DNA from: Flavobacterium sp. N502540
Lineage (GTDB): Bacteria > Bacteroidota > Bacteroidia > Flavobacteriales > Flavobacteriaceae
Assembly: GCF_025947365.1 (NCBI RefSeq)
Contig: NZ_CP110012.1
Coordinates: 4,216,001-4,280,000 of the forward strand
DNA length: 64,000 nucleotides
Direction: 5' to 3'
The notes below the pieces were generated by a model. It was not told the origin of the DNA. It saw nothing but the letters and a program-made list of their open reading frames with translations, and searched no databases. Of the stretch, positions 62,266 through 64,000 are shown piece by piece. Numbering within the stretch: the stretch's first letter is position 1; every line of letters starts with the position of its first letter. Both the position numbers and the translations under genes were made by a program.

Positions 62266-62634
62266 TTATTTTTCTCCTTTTGGATTTTCGATCATGTCTA
62301 AAATTTCACGTAATTCTGCCGCCGAAATCTTCTCCTCTTTAGCAAAGAATGAAACCATATTTTTATACGAACTATTAAAATAGTTGTCAATTGCCGTATT
62401 CATATACTTTTTACTGTAGGCCTCTAAAGTAATGATTGGATAATATTGATGTGTGTTTCCAAAAGCATTGTGAGCCACAAATCCTTTCTCTTCCAGATTA
62501 CGCACAATAGTCGATAAGGTATTGTAATGGGGTTGATCTTCTGTAATTTCTGCCTGAACTTCCTTTACGAAAGCTTTTTTAAGCCTCCATAAAATATGCA
62601 TGATTTCCTCTTCTTTGTTCGTTAACTTTTGCAT
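62266..62634 (-). CDS. BlaI/MecI-family repressor (first copy)
   Basis: 122 residues: an N-terminal winged HTH (MQKLTNKEEEIMHILWRLKKAF) and a helical dimerisation half with FAKEEKISAAELREIL. It is first in the four-gene cluster and should bind the dyads directly upstream, repressing its own operon until the M56 partner is triggered. Six bases separate its stop from the M56 start. No beta-lactamase gene is in the window, so the regulon is something else or lies elsewhere. Confidence 0.95.
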   Translation of the reverse strand: MQKLTNKEEEIMHILWRLKKAFVKEVQAEITEDQPHYNTLSTIVRNLEEKGFVAHNAFGNTHQYYPIITLEAYSKKYMNTAIDNYFNSSYKNMVSFFAKEEKISAAELREILDMIENPKGEK

Positions 62635-62651
62635 GTTTTCTAATTTTAATT

Positions 62652-62716
62652 CAAACCTACAACTATTTTTTTAGTTACACAACTATAAAAATAGTTATTT
62701 AACTAAAAATTAAGTT
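62652..62716 (-). promoter_or_regulatory. blaI promoter with three evenly spaced dyads
   Basis: On the minus strand TAGGTTTG (62659-62652) is the -7 element and TTG (62682-62680) lies 20 bases upstream. Three 16-bp dyads of AACTA-N6-TAGTT type start at 62661, 62681 and 62701, exactly 20 bases apart. The first lies between the two promoter boxes and the second covers the -33 box. This is the arrangement expected for an autoregulated BlaI operator; the third dyad is imperfect. Confidence 0.75.
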
Positions 62717-62800
62717 TGAACTAAAAATACAGGTACGCAAAAACGCGTCAATTACAAAGTTAAGTAGTTGATTTTTAATAATTTGAATTCTATATTGTGA

Positions 62801-64000
62801 TTAGTTTTTTTTCTCGTGAACCAATGCCTTTTTAATCCAAAAGCAGCATAGAGTTGCAAAAACTCCAATAGAAGCCATGAAAAGCCAATTGATTTGGTAT
62901 CCGAATCGGGAGATGATTTCGAAGCCTACTTTTGCACTCACAATATGTGCAAGACTGAAACTCATGGTGTAAAGCGCCATATAACGGCCTTCCTGTCCGC
63001 GTGGCGCTCGGCTTAGTGCAAAAGCATTCGAGAAAGGGAAGTTGAGAATTTCTCCAATCGAGAAAAGAATCATACTGATTATCAGAATCCATGCCCAGAC
63101 ATTAATCAATAATAAAAAGAAACTCAGGGCTATAATGGAAGATCCAAGTGTGATGATTTTTATTTTAGGAAAGCCTTTCCTCTCCATAAAAGCAACAGTT
63201 GGCATTTCCAAAGTAAAAATAAGCAACCCATTTAGTGTCATTAATAGTCCTGTCTGAAACGCGCTTAAACCAAATTTTTCATTATGATATAGCGGTAAAG
63301 TGGTAAAAAGCTGAAAGAATATGATAGCCGTCGCGAAACACACAAACAAGAAAACCCAAAAGATTTTGTCGTGAAAAACCGATTTTTTAACTTCGGTACT
63401 TTCAATTTTATCTTCGTGTAGTATTTTTTTCTTCTCTTTAACCAGTAAGGCAAATATCGAAATGGCGATGATGCATGATGCACCGTCTACCCAAAATAAG
63501 CCTGAATACCCCATACCCATAATAATCAAACCTCCTAATGCAGGTCCGGCCGCAAATCCTAAATTAACGGCAAGACGTACCAAACTAAGGGCACGCGTTC
63601 GGTTTTCGGGTTCAGAATAGGCGCCAAGCGAAACATACATCGCCGGACGAAACATATCGGCAATGGTCATTAAAGAAAATATCGCGATGCAAAGTGTCCA
63701 GAAATGTGTAACATATTGAATAAGAAAAAGGAAAACTCCACTAGTAAACAAACTAAAAATCATGATTTTGTAAAATCCGATTTTGTCTGTTAATTTTCCA
63801 CCCAGCCAGGAACCTAACATGGATCCGAAACCAAAAGCCACCATAATCCAACCTACCTGATTATAAGTAAAATGTAAATCTTCTTTTAAGTACTTGGACA
63901 AAAATGGAAGCACCATTGTTCCGGCACGATTGATAAAAGTAACAATAGCAAGAATCCAAATTTCTCTAGAAAAACCTTTAAAATTATTGATGTAGCGGCT
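62801..64000 (-). CDS. MFS transporter, N-terminus cut by window edge
   Basis: At least 399 codons, with the frame open to base 64000 (SRYINNFKGFSREIWILAIV at the edge), so the true start lies outside. About twelve helices; the A-motif region GSWLGGKLTDKIGFYKI (after helix two) is diagnostic of the major facilitator superfamily. Second-half wording FGLSAFQTGLLMTLNG and RAPRGQEGRYMALYTMSFSLAHI resembles the YdeR/MdtH-like drug exporters. Substrate unknown. No link to the adjacent BlaI cluster is evident. Confidence 0.9.
   Translation of the reverse strand, partial: SRYINNFKGFSREIWILAIVTFINRAGTMVLPFLSKYLKEDLHFTYNQVGWIMVAFGFGSMLGSWLGGKLTDKIGFYKIMIFSLFTSGVFLFLIQYVTHFWTLCIAIFSLMTIADMFRPAMYVSLGAYSEPENRTRALSLVRLAVNLGFAAGPALGGLIIMGMGYSGLFWVDGASCIIAISIFALLVKEKKKILHEDKIESTEVKKSVFHDKIFWVFLFVCFATAIIFFQLFTTLPLYHNEKFGLSAFQTGLLMTLNGLLIFTLEMPTVAFMERKGFPKIKIITLGSSIIALSFFLLLINVWAWILIISMILFSIGEILNFPFSNAFALSRAPRGQEGRYMALYTMSFSLAHIVSAKVGFEIISRFGYQINWLFMASIGVFATLCCFWIKKALVHEKKN

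Overview
The window is AT-rich DNA from a member of the Bacteroidota, most likely a Flavobacterium. The evidence is a set of markers typical of that group: type IX secretion cargo with both kinds of C-terminal sorting domain, a PorP/SprF-like protein, a TonB-dependent receptor with a carboxypeptidase-regulatory-like N-terminus, a LytS-type kinase, BlaI/M56 pairs, a six-domain ribosomal protein S1, and promoters of the -33 TTTG / -7 TAnnTTTG type. No rRNA, tRNA, phage, insertion sequence or CRISPR array was recognised. Both ends cut a gene: a sensor kinase on the left and an MFS transporter on the right.

Layout. 1-2.1 kb: partial LytS-type kinase, a nested inverted-repeat block and a GNAT acetyltransferase. 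2.3-5.4 kb: nrdB-nrdA encoding a short class Id-like ribonucleotide reductase, preceded by four DnaA-box-like motifs. 5.5-11.5 kb: a minus-strand locus that looks like outer-membrane zinc acquisition (AztD-like lipoprotein, two DUF4625-type lipoproteins, TonB-dependent receptor, small His/Cys protein) with repeated TGCAACA motifs at its promoters. 11.7-14.3 kb: SMR exporter, two Crp/Fnr regulators and ribB, the last with an Fnr-type box at a class II activator position. 14.6-20.6 kb: Tam-like methyltransferase, OsmC, secreted alpha/beta hydrolase, OxyR with the canonical cysteine pair, and a DM13 lipoprotein coupled to an outer-membrane protein. 20.9-23.7 kb: M16 protease.

24.0-40.5 kb is the centrepiece: a TPR histidine kinase, a LuxR-type response regulator, a 3554-residue repeat-built adhesin with a type-B T9SS C-terminal domain, a PorP/SprF partner and an OmpA/PD40/TPR protein. 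The order suggests one regulated surface-adhesin secretion and anchoring unit. 40.8-45.5 kb: complete TolC / membrane-fusion / MacB-type ABC efflux operon, then MgtC. 46.4-52 kb: secreted hypothetical, rpsA and an LRR protein with a type-A T9SS tail. 52-57 kb: orphan ExbD with a Cys/His cluster, a large membrane-embedded patatin and a fasciclin protein. 57.2-64 kb: RhtA-like exporter, a 46-residue small protein, two tandem BlaI-M56 pairs behind a three-dyad operator, and an MFS transporter.

A recurring non-coding theme is short tandem arrays with a seven-base period but unrelated unit sequences. They occur in at least five intergenic gaps, three times enclosed between complementary arms. Functions are read from recognisable motifs and remembered family features; no database search was run.
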